A DNA stretch of 64,000 nt from Enterobacter sp. ENT03. Its GTDB lineage: Bacteria > Pseudomonadota > Gammaproteobacteria > Enterobacterales > Enterobacteriaceae. The translations under genes and the position numbers were made by a program. Shown here one piece after another: positions 1-6,803 of the stretch; position 1 is the stretch's first letter, and each line of letters starts with the position of its first letter. The stretch lies in the NCBI RefSeq assembly GCF_019218745.1, contig NZ_JAHUXA010000001.1, positions 930,001 through 994,000 on the forward strand. The letters run 5' to 3'. The notes under the pieces were generated by a model, which searched no databases, was not told the DNA's origin, and saw nothing but the letters and a program-made list of their open reading frames with translations.

Positions 1-576
1 GGACTCGATACCTTCTACCGTCCATTTGCCGACCGAGAGCGGCCACGTCAGCCATGAGAGCACCGGATAGAGCGTATCCGCCATATCGCCGCCATCTTCA
101 CGCAGGGTAAAGCTGCCATAGAACGGCAATTGCACATACGGGCCGTAACCCACGCCATAATGCCCCAGCGTGCTCCCGAAACGGTGCGGCTCAATACGCT
201 GCAGTTTTTCGTTGGATAATCCTGCGACGTCGATAAAGCCCCCCATCCCCAACAAGGTATTCAGGAAGAAGCGGGTAAAGTGCACCATACCTTTATAGGG
301 ATCACCCTGCAGGAAGAAGTTCACCATAATGGCGGGCTCTTCCAGGTTACTGGTGAAGTTGCTTAACCCGTTACGCGCAGGCTGCGGTACATAATCACGC
401 CAGCCGACGGCAATCGGCCGCAGCACATAAGGATCCAGCACGTTAAAGTTGAAGTTATACATGGTGCGGTTGAATCCTTCGAACGGATCCGAGCGCCCCT
501 GTTGCTGCTCACCAGAACTGGCGCAGCCGAACAATAATGTCGTACCCAGCGCGAGCGCCGACAGGCGATATTTCAT
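1..576 (-). CDS. mlaA: MlaA, outer-membrane lipoprotein of the Mla lipid-transport pathway (3' end cut by window edge)
   Basis: This reads as the N-terminal 192 residues of MlaA (VacJ); the family is about 250 residues, so the C-terminus lies outside the window. The start at 576 is followed by a lipoprotein signal peptide ending in a lipobox (LLFGC-ASS), so the mature protein is lipid-anchored at Cys. The downstream sequence (DPFEGFNRTMYNFNFNVLDPY, GDPYKGMVHFTRFFLNT, FGSTLGHYGVGYGPYVQLP) is the conserved family core. Known role: with OmpC/F, MlaA removes mislocalised phospholipid from the outer leaflet of the outer membrane and passes it to MlaC. It sits next to yfdC as in E. coli. Identification is firm; only the 3' end is unseen. 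Confidence 0.95.
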   Translation of the reverse strand, partial: MKYRLSALALGTTLLFGCASSGEQQQGRSDPFEGFNRTMYNFNFNVLDPYVLRPIAVGWRDYVPQPARNGLSNFTSNLEEPAIMVNFFLQGDPYKGMVHFTRFFLNTLLGMGGFIDVAGLSNEKLQRIEPHRFGSTLGHYGVGYGPYVQLPFYGSFTLREDGGDMADTLYPVLSWLTWPLSVGKWTVEGIES

Positions 577-891
577 GGATGTCTCCCTGTAATAAATGGT
601 CATCGCAAAATGTCATCCGTGACGGATAAACGCGCAGCGCTCAGGTTCCGCCTGGAATACGCAAGAGATTGTATCAGCACGTTTAACGATGTGCACGTCA
701 GCGGCAGCATGACCTGTCATGCATTCAGCATAGCTGGTCTTTATCTTCTCGTTTCGCCTTCAATGTTATACGCACTCTTAAATCCTGTTATCACCTTTTT
801 TGCCCTTAACATAATTTAGGAAGAAGCCCGCTGCTTTAGCGCATAAAGCCGCTACGCTTATTGTCATGATCCCTGGAAAGATGAAGCAAAG
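577..891. other. mlaA-yfdC divergent intergenic region
   Basis: This 315-base gap separates divergent mlaA and yfdC and must hold both promoters. I could not pick convincing -35/-10 pairs. Short open frames here have no ribosome binding site or recognisable product and were not called. Confidence 0.5.
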
Positions 892-1833
892 ATGGACGAA
901 ATGAAACACGAAAAAATTGATGAGCACACTGACGACATCGAAGTTGAAAGTGAGGAAAAGGATCGCGGCGAGAAAATCGAAGTGGATGAGGAGCATTTGC
1001 CTTCACGAGCGATGGCAATACATGAGCATATTCGTCAGGACGGGGAAAAAGAGCTGGAGCGGGATGCGATGGCGCTGTTGTGGTCAGCCATCGCGGCGGG
1101 TCTGTCGATGGGGGCATCGCTGCTGGCGAAAGGCATTTTCCATGTGCAGTTTGAAGGCATTCCCGGCGGCTTTGTGCTGGAGAACCTCGGCTACACCTTC
1201 GGTTTTATTATTGTGATCATGGCTCGCCAGCAACTCTTCACCGAGAACACCGTCACCGCCGTACTGCCATTTATGCATAATCCGACGTGGCGCAACGGCG
1301 GTCTGCTGATGCGACTGTGGGGTGTGGTGCTGTTAGGTAACTTGATCGGCACCGCGATAGTTGCCTGCGCGTTTGGCTATATGCCGGTGTTTGACGATCC
1401 AACGCGCGATGCCTTTGTGAAAATAGGCATGGACGTGATGAAAAACTCCCCCCTGGAGATGTTTGCCAATGCCATTATTTCCGGCTGGCTGATCGCCACG
1501 ATGGTATGGATGTTTCCTTCTGCCGGCTCCGCCAAAATCGTAGTGATCATTCTGATGACCTGGCTTATTGCGCTGGGCGATACCACGCATATTGTGGTCG
1601 GTGCGGTGGAGATTTTTTATCTGGTGTTTACCGGTTCACTGCACTGGAGTGAATTCCTCTGGCCATTCGCCCTGCCAACGCTCGCCGGAAATATCTGCGG
1701 CGGGACGTTTATCTTTGCCCTGTTAAGCCATGCGCAGATCCGTAACGACATGAGCAACAAGCGTAAGGCTGAAGCTAAAGCGCTGGCCGACGAAGCGAAA
1801 AAGCAGAGTAAATCACAGGAGAATAACGCTTAA
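892..1833 (+). CDS. yfdC: YfdC, formate/nitrite-transporter-family inner-membrane protein
   Basis: This 313-residue protein matches YfdC throughout. It has a charged, acidic N-terminal tail of about 60 residues, then six hydrophobic segments of the FNT (FocA/NirC) fold, including GLSMGASLLAKGIF and the family-typical 'PTLAGNICGGTFIFALLSHAQIRND' region near the end (shown here in part only). A basic, lysine/alanine-rich tail closes it. FNT proteins form pentameric channels for small monovalent anions; the YfdC substrate is not established. The start at 892 keeps the acidic leader; an in-frame ATG at 901 is an alternative. yfdC precedes argW as in E. coli. Confidence 0.93.
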   Translation: MDEMKHEKIDEHTDDIEVESEEKDRGEKIEVDEEHLPSRAMAIHEHIRQDGEKELERDAMALLWSAIAAGLSMGASLLAKGIFHVQFEGIPGGFVLENLGYTFGFIIVIMARQQLFTENTVTAVLPFMHNPTWRNGGLLMRLWGVVLLGNLIGTAIVACAFGYMPVFDDPTRDAFVKIGMDVMKNSPLEMFANAIISGWLIATMVWMFPSAGSAKIVVIILMTWLIALGDTTHIVVGAVEIFYLVFTGSLHWSEFLWPFALPTLAGNICGGTFIFALLSHAQIRNDMSNKRKAEAKALADEAKKQSKSQENNA

Positions 1834-1868
1834 GTGGCGACACTTTGAGCATTCAGGCGGTCACGCGC

Positions 1869-1897
1869 TTAACGCAGTGTTGAAATGACGCTATACT
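1869..1897 (+). promoter_or_regulatory. argW promoter (candidate sigma-70)
   Basis: TTAACG and TATACT are separated by 17 bases and end 11 bases before the first base of the tRNA. The -10 is good and the -35 is weak (4 of 6 matches). Confidence 0.5.
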
Positions 1898-1908
1898 CGT
1901 GCCGCCTT

Positions 1909-1983
1909 GTCCCCTTAGTTAAATGGATATAACGAGCCCCTCCTAAGGGCTAGTTGCAGGTTCGATTCCTGCAGGGGACACCA
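1909..1983 (+). tRNA. argW: tRNA-Arg (anticodon CCT)
   Basis: This 75-base gene includes an encoded CCA. The acceptor stem GTCCCCT pairs with AGGGGAC. The anticodon loop CTCCTAA lies in the stem GCCC/GGGC, giving anticodon CCT, and the T arm is TGCAGGTTCGATTCCTGCA. In E. coli K-12 this tRNA is the attachment site of prophage CPS-53. Here no integrase follows; a terminator and the gfr operon do. Confidence 0.97.
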
Positions 1984-2027
1984 GAATTCTCGGCTGAAAT
2001 ATCCCAATACGATTGTCCGATTTTCAG

Positions 2028-2057
2028 CAAAAAGGCTGCCCTCCGGCAGCCTTTTTC
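2028..2057. terminator. Bidirectional terminator between argW and gfrF
   Basis: A 7-bp GC-rich stem (GGCTGCC/GGCAGCC, loop CTCC) is flanked by a run of A on the left and a run of T on the right. It can therefore end argW on the plus strand and the gfr operon on the minus strand. Confidence 0.9.
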
Positions 2058-2064
2058 ACTTTCA

Positions 2065-3075
2065 TCAATATTCAAACTGCCGGTAATAGCGGCGAATATC
2101 CAGACTGTGTCCGGTGTAATGCTCGAAGTGAGCGGCCAGACGGTCTACCAGCAGAGTGGAGGCGACGCAGGGCGCCATGATCCAGCGGAATTCATCGTCG
2201 ATACCAGTAAGGGTATAGTCCCGCGGATCGATGACCACCAGGTTGTCGGTGATTTTACGGGCAAAAGCCTCAATACGATCGTCAAGCGGTCGGCACTTCC
2301 CTTCCCCTTTAACCAGAAACAGCGGGACGTCTTTTTCAAGCAATTCCAGCGTACCGTGGAAAAACTCCGCAGAACTGACGGACTTGGTGCGTTTCCACTG
2401 CATCTCTTCCAGAATACACATTGAGAACAGATAGACTTCACCCCACATTTCCGCGCCACCAATCCACATCATATAATCGGCGGTATGGTAACGATGGGCG
2501 ATCTCATCGGCGCGCTCGTTAAACTGGCATTTGGCCTGCAACAGGTTTTCCGGCAGTAACTCCAGCTGACTGGCGAAACGGTCATAACCGTCAAATTCGC
2601 CATTACGCGCCACCAGACGGAAAAACAGCCAGTACAACAGCATATACTCATATTCCACACCGTTTTTATGCTGCATCGGAATATGCCAGGTGGCCGCGGC
2701 GCCAAGCGGCGAATCGGCGTTTTTGGTAATAGCCACGACGCGGATGCCCTGTGCTTTACACCATTCGGCAATGGCGACCGATTCTTTGGTATCCCCCGAT
2801 TTGGAAAGGGTGATCACCACCGATTCTTTGGTGAGTTTTTTATTTCCCTTACAGAGTAACTCTGCTGCCTGCTCGGTATAAACCGGCAGCGCAGTCATCT
2901 CTTTGGCAAATTCTTGCATCGCCATCATCGGCGCCAGCGAACCCCCTACCGAGGCGAAAAAAATATTATTAAAACCTGCGGCATGTATATTATCCGCAAC
3001 CTGTTCAGCCGTTTTACGCGCAGCAATGATGTCACGAGCACTGGTCAGGTACTCGTCCTGATTAAAACCTAACAT
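2065..3075 (-). CDS. gfrF: GfrF-type fructoselysine-6-phosphate deglycase (SIS domain)
   Basis: This 336-residue SIS-fold protein is related to E. coli FrlB. It shares the closing RRYY...EY motif, the SSAEFFHGTLE segment (equivalent to the ESGEFRHGPLE region of FrlB-type enzymes) and the sugar-phosphate loop TLSKSGDTKESV near residues 108-119. In Salmonella, GfrF cleaves fructoselysine 6-phosphate to glucose 6-phosphate and lysine. It is the last gene of the minus-strand gfr operon, 21 bases after gfrE, and is followed by a terminator. The SIS deglycase class is clear; exact substrate is inferred from operon composition. Confidence 0.82.
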   Translation of the reverse strand: MLGFNQDEYLTSARDIIAARKTAEQVADNIHAAGFNNIFFASVGGSLAPMMAMQEFAKEMTALPVYTEQAAELLCKGNKKLTKESVVITLSKSGDTKESVAIAEWCKAQGIRVVAITKNADSPLGAAATWHIPMQHKNGVEYEYMLLYWLFFRLVARNGEFDGYDRFASQLELLPENLLQAKCQFNERADEIAHRYHTADYMMWIGGAEMWGEVYLFSMCILEEMQWKRTKSVSSAEFFHGTLELLEKDVPLFLVKGEGKCRPLDDRIEAFARKITDNLVVIDPRDYTLTGIDDEFRWIMAPCVASTLLVDRLAAHFEHYTGHSLDIRRYYRQFEY

Positions 3076-3096
3076 AGCTATTCTCCAGATAAGGAA

Positions 3097-4161
3097 TTAA
3101 ATTTTGCTTTTAAGCACCTTGTCGAAATCGTCAAATATACGCACGCTTAAATCGATGCCTTTAACCGTGGCAATATGGAATGCGAGTAGCTGGAATGGCA
3201 CAATCAATAATAAAGGCGCGAAGTGATGATTTAAGGAATAATTCAGCGCCAGTGTCTGGGGATCGTTATTTTCAGCCGCCAGTGTGACGGTAAATACCGC
3301 ATCCACGGCGGGCTGCATATAATCCCGTAATGCACGGGTGCGCGCATGTACACTGTCCTCAATAAAAAACAGCGTATGGCTGGCGCTGGCTTCCAGATAG
3401 GGGCCGTGCATATAGGCTTCCAGTTCGAAACCGCTGGAAGGCAGGCGCACGGTTTCCGTGAACTTGGTTTCAAACTCTTTTGCCACCCCGGTCAGCGCGC
3501 CATAGCCCGTCGCCACAAAACGCGCAGCCTGGATAAAGTGCTGCTGGTGACGGGTAAAAAAAGCGTCTGTTTTATCGATCACATCAGGTATTGCCAGCGC
3601 AGCCTGTTTAAGGCTCGCGAGTGTGCTGGTGCGTTCGTCCTGTGCAAGCTGCCCGCGGTGTTCAGCCACCAGCAGTGCGATAAGCAGCAGGTTCAGCACG
3701 GTGGCGCTAAAGCCGCGCGTGACAAAGCCGACACTTTCGATTCCGGTATTAATATCCAATATGCCGTCCGCCTGCACCGCGGCCGGACTGTGCGGACTGG
3801 AGGTCAGGCAATATACCGGAATATCCAGCGCCTGCACTTTTTTCATCGCCTCAAGCGTAGAGGCACTTTTACCGCTCTGGGAGACCGCGATAACTACATC
3901 GGTTGTCGGATCGACACGTTCGTAATGGGTGAAGTTATAGGGTTCCTTCACATCTACCAGAATACCGAAATGGCTTTCGAAATAATAACGAGCGCACAAT
4001 ACTGCATTCCATGACGATCCCGTCGCGAGGATCAATACTTTATTTACTGGCCTTGAAGCCAGATGCGAAATTAATGGCGCGAGCTTCTCAGGATATTCCT
4101 GGAGTATTCGCGTGAGCGTCTCCGGTTCCTGATCGATATAATCCAGCATGGTTGACATCAT
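3097..4161 (-). CDS. gfrE: GfrE-type glucoselysine-6-phosphate deglycase (two SIS domains)
   Basis: This 354-residue protein resembles the isomerase half of glucosamine-6-phosphate synthase. It carries two SIS domains, with phosphosugar loops LATGSSWNA (near residue 46) and VSQSGKSASTLEA (near residue 93), and the FETKFTETVRLPSSGFELEAYMHGP segment (in part) typical of GlmS-like sugar deglycases. In Salmonella, GfrE acts on glucoselysine 6-phosphate. The start at 4161 was chosen because GAGGAGAAA lies directly upstream of tandem ATG codons. It lies 7 bases after gfrD. Function is inferred from family and operon. Confidence 0.8.
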   Translation of the reverse strand: MMSTMLDYIDQEPETLTRILQEYPEKLAPLISHLASRPVNKVLILATGSSWNAVLCARYYFESHFGILVDVKEPYNFTHYERVDPTTDVVIAVSQSGKSASTLEAMKKVQALDIPVYCLTSSPHSPAAVQADGILDINTGIESVGFVTRGFSATVLNLLLIALLVAEHRGQLAQDERTSTLASLKQAALAIPDVIDKTDAFFTRHQQHFIQAARFVATGYGALTGVAKEFETKFTETVRLPSSGFELEAYMHGPYLEASASHTLFFIEDSVHARTRALRDYMQPAVDAVFTVTLAAENNDPQTLALNYSLNHHFAPLLLIVPFQLLAFHIATVKGIDLSVRIFDDFDKVLKSKI

Positions 4162-4168
4162 TTTCTCC

Positions 4169-5017
4169 TCAGAATAACCCAATCCACGATCCCGCTATAC
4201 CGACCACGGCCATGCCGCCCAGAATGGCTAACGGTTTCACTTTGCGGCCCAGCAGCCAGTAGACAATACCGAAGCTCAGCAATGGCAACAGCGCAGGCAT
4301 GATGTCGTTGATGATGTCCTGCACATGAGTTTTCGCCTCGCCGGTACCAAAGGTCAGCGGAATGGTGATATTAATCATCGAGGCGGTCATCGCCCCCACC
4401 ACCATCAACCCGATAATGGAGGCACCATAAGTCAGGCTTTCCATCATGCCGCTCTTCTGGATGCGTTGCAGTACGCCGGTACCCAGCACATAGCCCCAGC
4501 GGGTAAACAGATAGCGTGCCGCCAGATGCGGAACGTTAAATACCAGCAGGAAAAGAATTGGCCCCAGAATGCTGCCCTTCAGCGCCAGGCTGGTGCCAAT
4601 TCCGGTGGCGATCAGCCGCAGGGTTCCCCAGAAGAAGGAGTCGCCCAGCCCGGCAAGTGGTCCCATCAGCGAGGCTTTCACGCTATCGACGGACGCCGCG
4701 TCCATACCTTTCGCACTGCTGTTTTTCTCCTCCATCGCCGCCGTGATGCCGAGGATCAACGTGACGATATGCGGCGTGGTATTAAAGAACACCAGATGCC
4801 GTTTGAGCGCCCCAGCCAGATCCTCTTTACGGGGATAGAGTTTTTTCAGTACCGGGATCATGGCGTAGACAAAGGCAAGGTTCATCTGCCGCTCATAGTT
4901 CCAGGAGAACTCCATCTGGAATGACCGCCAGAATACGCTGCGCAGTTCTTTGCTGGTTATGGTGTGTGTGGCGTCATCGGCCACCTGAGTTTCCTCAGAA
5001 ATCGTCTTCATCGTCAT
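4169..5017 (-). CDS. gfrD: Mannose-family PTS enzyme IID component
   Basis: This 282-residue protein is a IID component of the mannose/sorbose PTS family. An N-terminal cytoplasmic part carries SVFWRSFQMEFSWNYERQMNLAF, the core has the family signature SLMGPLAGLGDSFFWGTLR near residues 115-133, and several hydrophobic segments follow. IID pairs with IIC to form the membrane transporter. Its first 23 bases overlap the end of gfrC, so translation is probably coupled. Homology to IID is certain; the amino-sugar (Amadori) substrate follows from the deglycase genes downstream. Confidence 0.88.
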   Translation of the reverse strand: MTMKTISEETQVADDATHTITSKELRSVFWRSFQMEFSWNYERQMNLAFVYAMIPVLKKLYPRKEDLAGALKRHLVFFNTTPHIVTLILGITAAMEEKNSSAKGMDAASVDSVKASLMGPLAGLGDSFFWGTLRLIATGIGTSLALKGSILGPILFLLVFNVPHLAARYLFTRWGYVLGTGVLQRIQKSGMMESLTYGASIIGLMVVGAMTASMINITIPLTFGTGEAKTHVQDIINDIMPALLPLLSFGIVYWLLGRKVKPLAILGGMAVVGIAGSWIGLF

Positions 5018-5774
5018 TCTGGACTCCTTGCGCCGCCGTCGGACGGGGGGAATTAAATTGCATCACGTTTACCATCACCACGGCGGTAATGGCCCCGAGA
5101 ATGGCAATGCCGGTCACCGGGATCTTCAGATAGGCCATCAGCACAAATCCGAGGAAGAAATAAGGGGCTACCTTTTTGTTGATCAGCAGACGAGCCAGCA
5201 TCGCGAAGCCCAGCGCCGGAATAATGCCCGTCGCGACGCTTAGCCCGTGTTTGATGAACTCCGGAATGGCATCCAGCAGGCTTTTCACCGCGCCACTGCC
5301 CACCATAAAGGAGACGGTCACCACGGTTGCCAGCATCAGCGACAGACCAAAACCGGCGATCAGGTGCATTCGCTCAATCCCGCGCGTGTCGGCCCGATCG
5401 GCATAAGCATCGGCCTTCTGATTGAGGGTTGGGATGAAAAGGCCGAGGTAGATATTTTTAAGCACCAGCGTCAGGGTGGCGATGGGCAACCCAAGCAGCA
5501 GCGCGGTTTCAGTCCCGGCCCCTGAGGTGATGGCAAAGGCGACGCCAAGGATGCCGCCGGTCACTACATCCGGTGGAATAGAGGCCCCCACCGAGAACGA
5601 ACCGATAAATGCCAGTTCAAGCGTCGCCCCCATAATGACGCCGGTTTGCACATCGCCTAATACCAGCCCGGTCAGTAAACCGGTCACAATCGGGCGGGAA
5701 AGTAAGGATGTGCCCAGGGCATATTCAGACTGGGCAATAAAGGCCACCAGTCCGAGCAATAATGCTTCTAACAT
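4995..5774 (-). CDS. gfrC: Mannose-family PTS enzyme IIC component
   Basis: This 259-residue, highly hydrophobic protein is a IIC (sorbose-specific IIC superfamily) channel. It begins MLEALLLGLVAFIAQSEY, then carries SRPIVTGLLTGLVLGD and GATLELAFIGSFSVGASIPPD, the usual conserved block, and ends in an acidic tail (NDDEDDF). I chose the start at 5774 because GAGGAACGC lies 8-14 bases upstream; a longer reading would begin at 5795. It lies 17 bases after gfrB and overlaps gfrD. Confidence 0.88.
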   Translation of the reverse strand: MLEALLLGLVAFIAQSEYALGTSLLSRPIVTGLLTGLVLGDVQTGVIMGATLELAFIGSFSVGASIPPDVVTGGILGVAFAITSGAGTETALLLGLPIATLTLVLKNIYLGLFIPTLNQKADAYADRADTRGIERMHLIAGFGLSLMLATVVTVSFMVGSGAVKSLLDAIPEFIKHGLSVATGIIPALGFAMLARLLINKKVAPYFFLGFVLMAYLKIPVTGIAILGAITAVVMVNVMQFNSPRPTAAQGVQNDDEDDF

Positions 5775-5791
5775 AATGCGTTCCTCGTCAT

Positions 5792-6262
5792 TCAAAGACA
5801 GTCAGTGAATAACAGTTTTCTGTCATTAGGCACCTGCCGGATTTCCACTTCCGTACCTGCTTTAACCAGTTCATTCAGCATTGTCACCTCTTCAGGCAGG
5901 ACATTTATTGCTTTCGAAATATTCTGGCTCCCCTCTTTGGCTTTAATACCGCCAAGATTAATACTTTTAATTTCTGGTACCGCACCGGCCAGCCGCCAGG
6001 CGTCTTCAACAGATTCCACAACGATGAATAATTTATATTTATCGGTGACGCCGCTTTTGATAGCGGCAATGGCATCATCAATGTTTTTCATGACCAGCTT
6101 AACGGCGGGCGGTTTTGCCAGTTTGATGGTGGTCTTGCGCAATTCGTCATGCATAACCGCATCGTTGGCGATAAGAATGCAGTCTGCGCCGATATATTGC
6201 GTCCAGGAAAAAGCAACCTGTCCATGCAGTAAACGGTGGTCAACTCGCAGGAGTGTTATCAT
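5792..6262 (-). CDS. gfrB: Mannose-family PTS enzyme IIB component
   Basis: This 156-residue soluble protein starts ITLLRVDHRLLHGQVAFSW, the canonical N-terminus of IIB components of the mannose/sorbose family. The His in the HGQV motif (residue 14) is the phosphorylated residue. It receives phosphate from GfrA and passes it to the incoming substrate at the IIC/IID complex. It lies 14 bases after gfrA in the minus-strand operon. Confidence 0.9.
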   Translation of the reverse strand: MITLLRVDHRLLHGQVAFSWTQYIGADCILIANDAVMHDELRKTTIKLAKPPAVKLVMKNIDDAIAAIKSGVTDKYKLFIVVESVEDAWRLAGAVPEIKSINLGGIKAKEGSQNISKAINVLPEEVTMLNELVKAGTEVEIRQVPNDRKLLFTDCL

Positions 6263-6276
6263 TTTTCGATCCTCGC

Positions 6277-6699
6277 TTAAAAATCTTTATCTGCCACCTG
6301 CGCAGCATCAAGCGTCTGGTTGCAATACTGGATGCTGTGCCGGGCATTCGTCAGGGAGTCGGTAATAAGGGCTGGCAGCGCCTCGTCCTGAGGGGCGATC
6401 AGCATTTCGATAATTAGCGGTAAATTAAGCCCGGCAATAAGATGAAAACCGGGGCGCGAAATAAAGCGAATAAATTCGTTATTGACGCTGCCAGCGAAAA
6501 TATCGGTGATGACCACCAGTTCATCTTCGGCCGGAAAGGAATTAATAAGATGATTGACCTGCTCGGTCAGGTCTTCGCCTTCGTCAATATAGGCACAGAG
6601 TGTATGGATATTATTTTGTCTGCCGAGGATCAGCTCGACTGAATTGAGAATGCCACTGGCAAAGGTACCGTGGCTGGCAAAAATATAGTGTCGTTTCAT
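6277..6699 (-). CDS. gfrA: Mannose-family PTS enzyme IIA component
   Basis: This 140-residue protein has the EIIA-Man fold signature: KRHYIFASHGTFASGILN puts the expected phospho-accepting His at residue 10, and ELVVITDIFAGSVNNEF is the conserved second block. It takes phosphate from HPr. The start at 6699 was preferred over an upstream in-frame codon because GAGGTCAGG precedes it and the sigma-54 promoter at 6740-6755 would lie downstream of the longer start. It is first in the operon gfrABCDEF. Confidence 0.9.
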   Translation of the reverse strand: MKRHYIFASHGTFASGILNSVELILGRQNNIHTLCAYIDEGEDLTEQVNHLINSFPAEDELVVITDIFAGSVNNEFIRFISRPGFHLIAGLNLPLIIEMLIAPQDEALPALITDSLTNARHSIQYCNQTLDAAQVADKDF

Positions 6700-6708
6700 C
6701 CTGACCTC

Positions 6709-6783
6709 AAAAAAAAATTCCACCTGTTGAAACAGGTATTGCAACCGCCGTGCCAGAAATAGTGGCACGGCGGTCAGGTGGAA
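6709..6783 (-). terminator. Nested dyad and T-run downstream of gfrR, containing the gfrA promoter
   Basis: An 11-bp perfect inverted repeat (CCGCCGTGCCA at 6745-6755, TGGCACGGCGG at 6763-6773) is enclosed by a 9-bp one (TTCCACCTG at 6718-6726, CAGGTGGAA at 6775-6783). A small inner hairpin (ACCTGT/ACAGGT, 6722-6737) adjoins nine T residues on the minus strand (6717-6709). This looks like a rho-independent end for gfrR. The -24/-12 promoter occupies one arm of it. Confidence 0.7.
6740..6755 (-). promoter_or_regulatory. Sigma-54 (RpoN) promoter of gfrABCDEF
   Basis: Reading the minus strand, TGGCACGGCGGTTGCA matches the -24/-12 consensus TGGCAC-N5-TTGCA exactly, with correct GG-to-GC spacing. 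Transcription would begin near 6729, about 30 bases before the gfrA start. The preceding gene encodes a sigma-54 activator, so the pairing is coherent. Confidence 0.9.
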
Positions 6784-6803
6784 TTATCAGGTGCAGAAAA
6801 ACG

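Noticed and set aside
610-819. 69-codon plus-strand frame between mlaA and yfdC
   Set aside because: It has no ribosome binding site and no resemblance to a known small protein; the region must hold two promoters.
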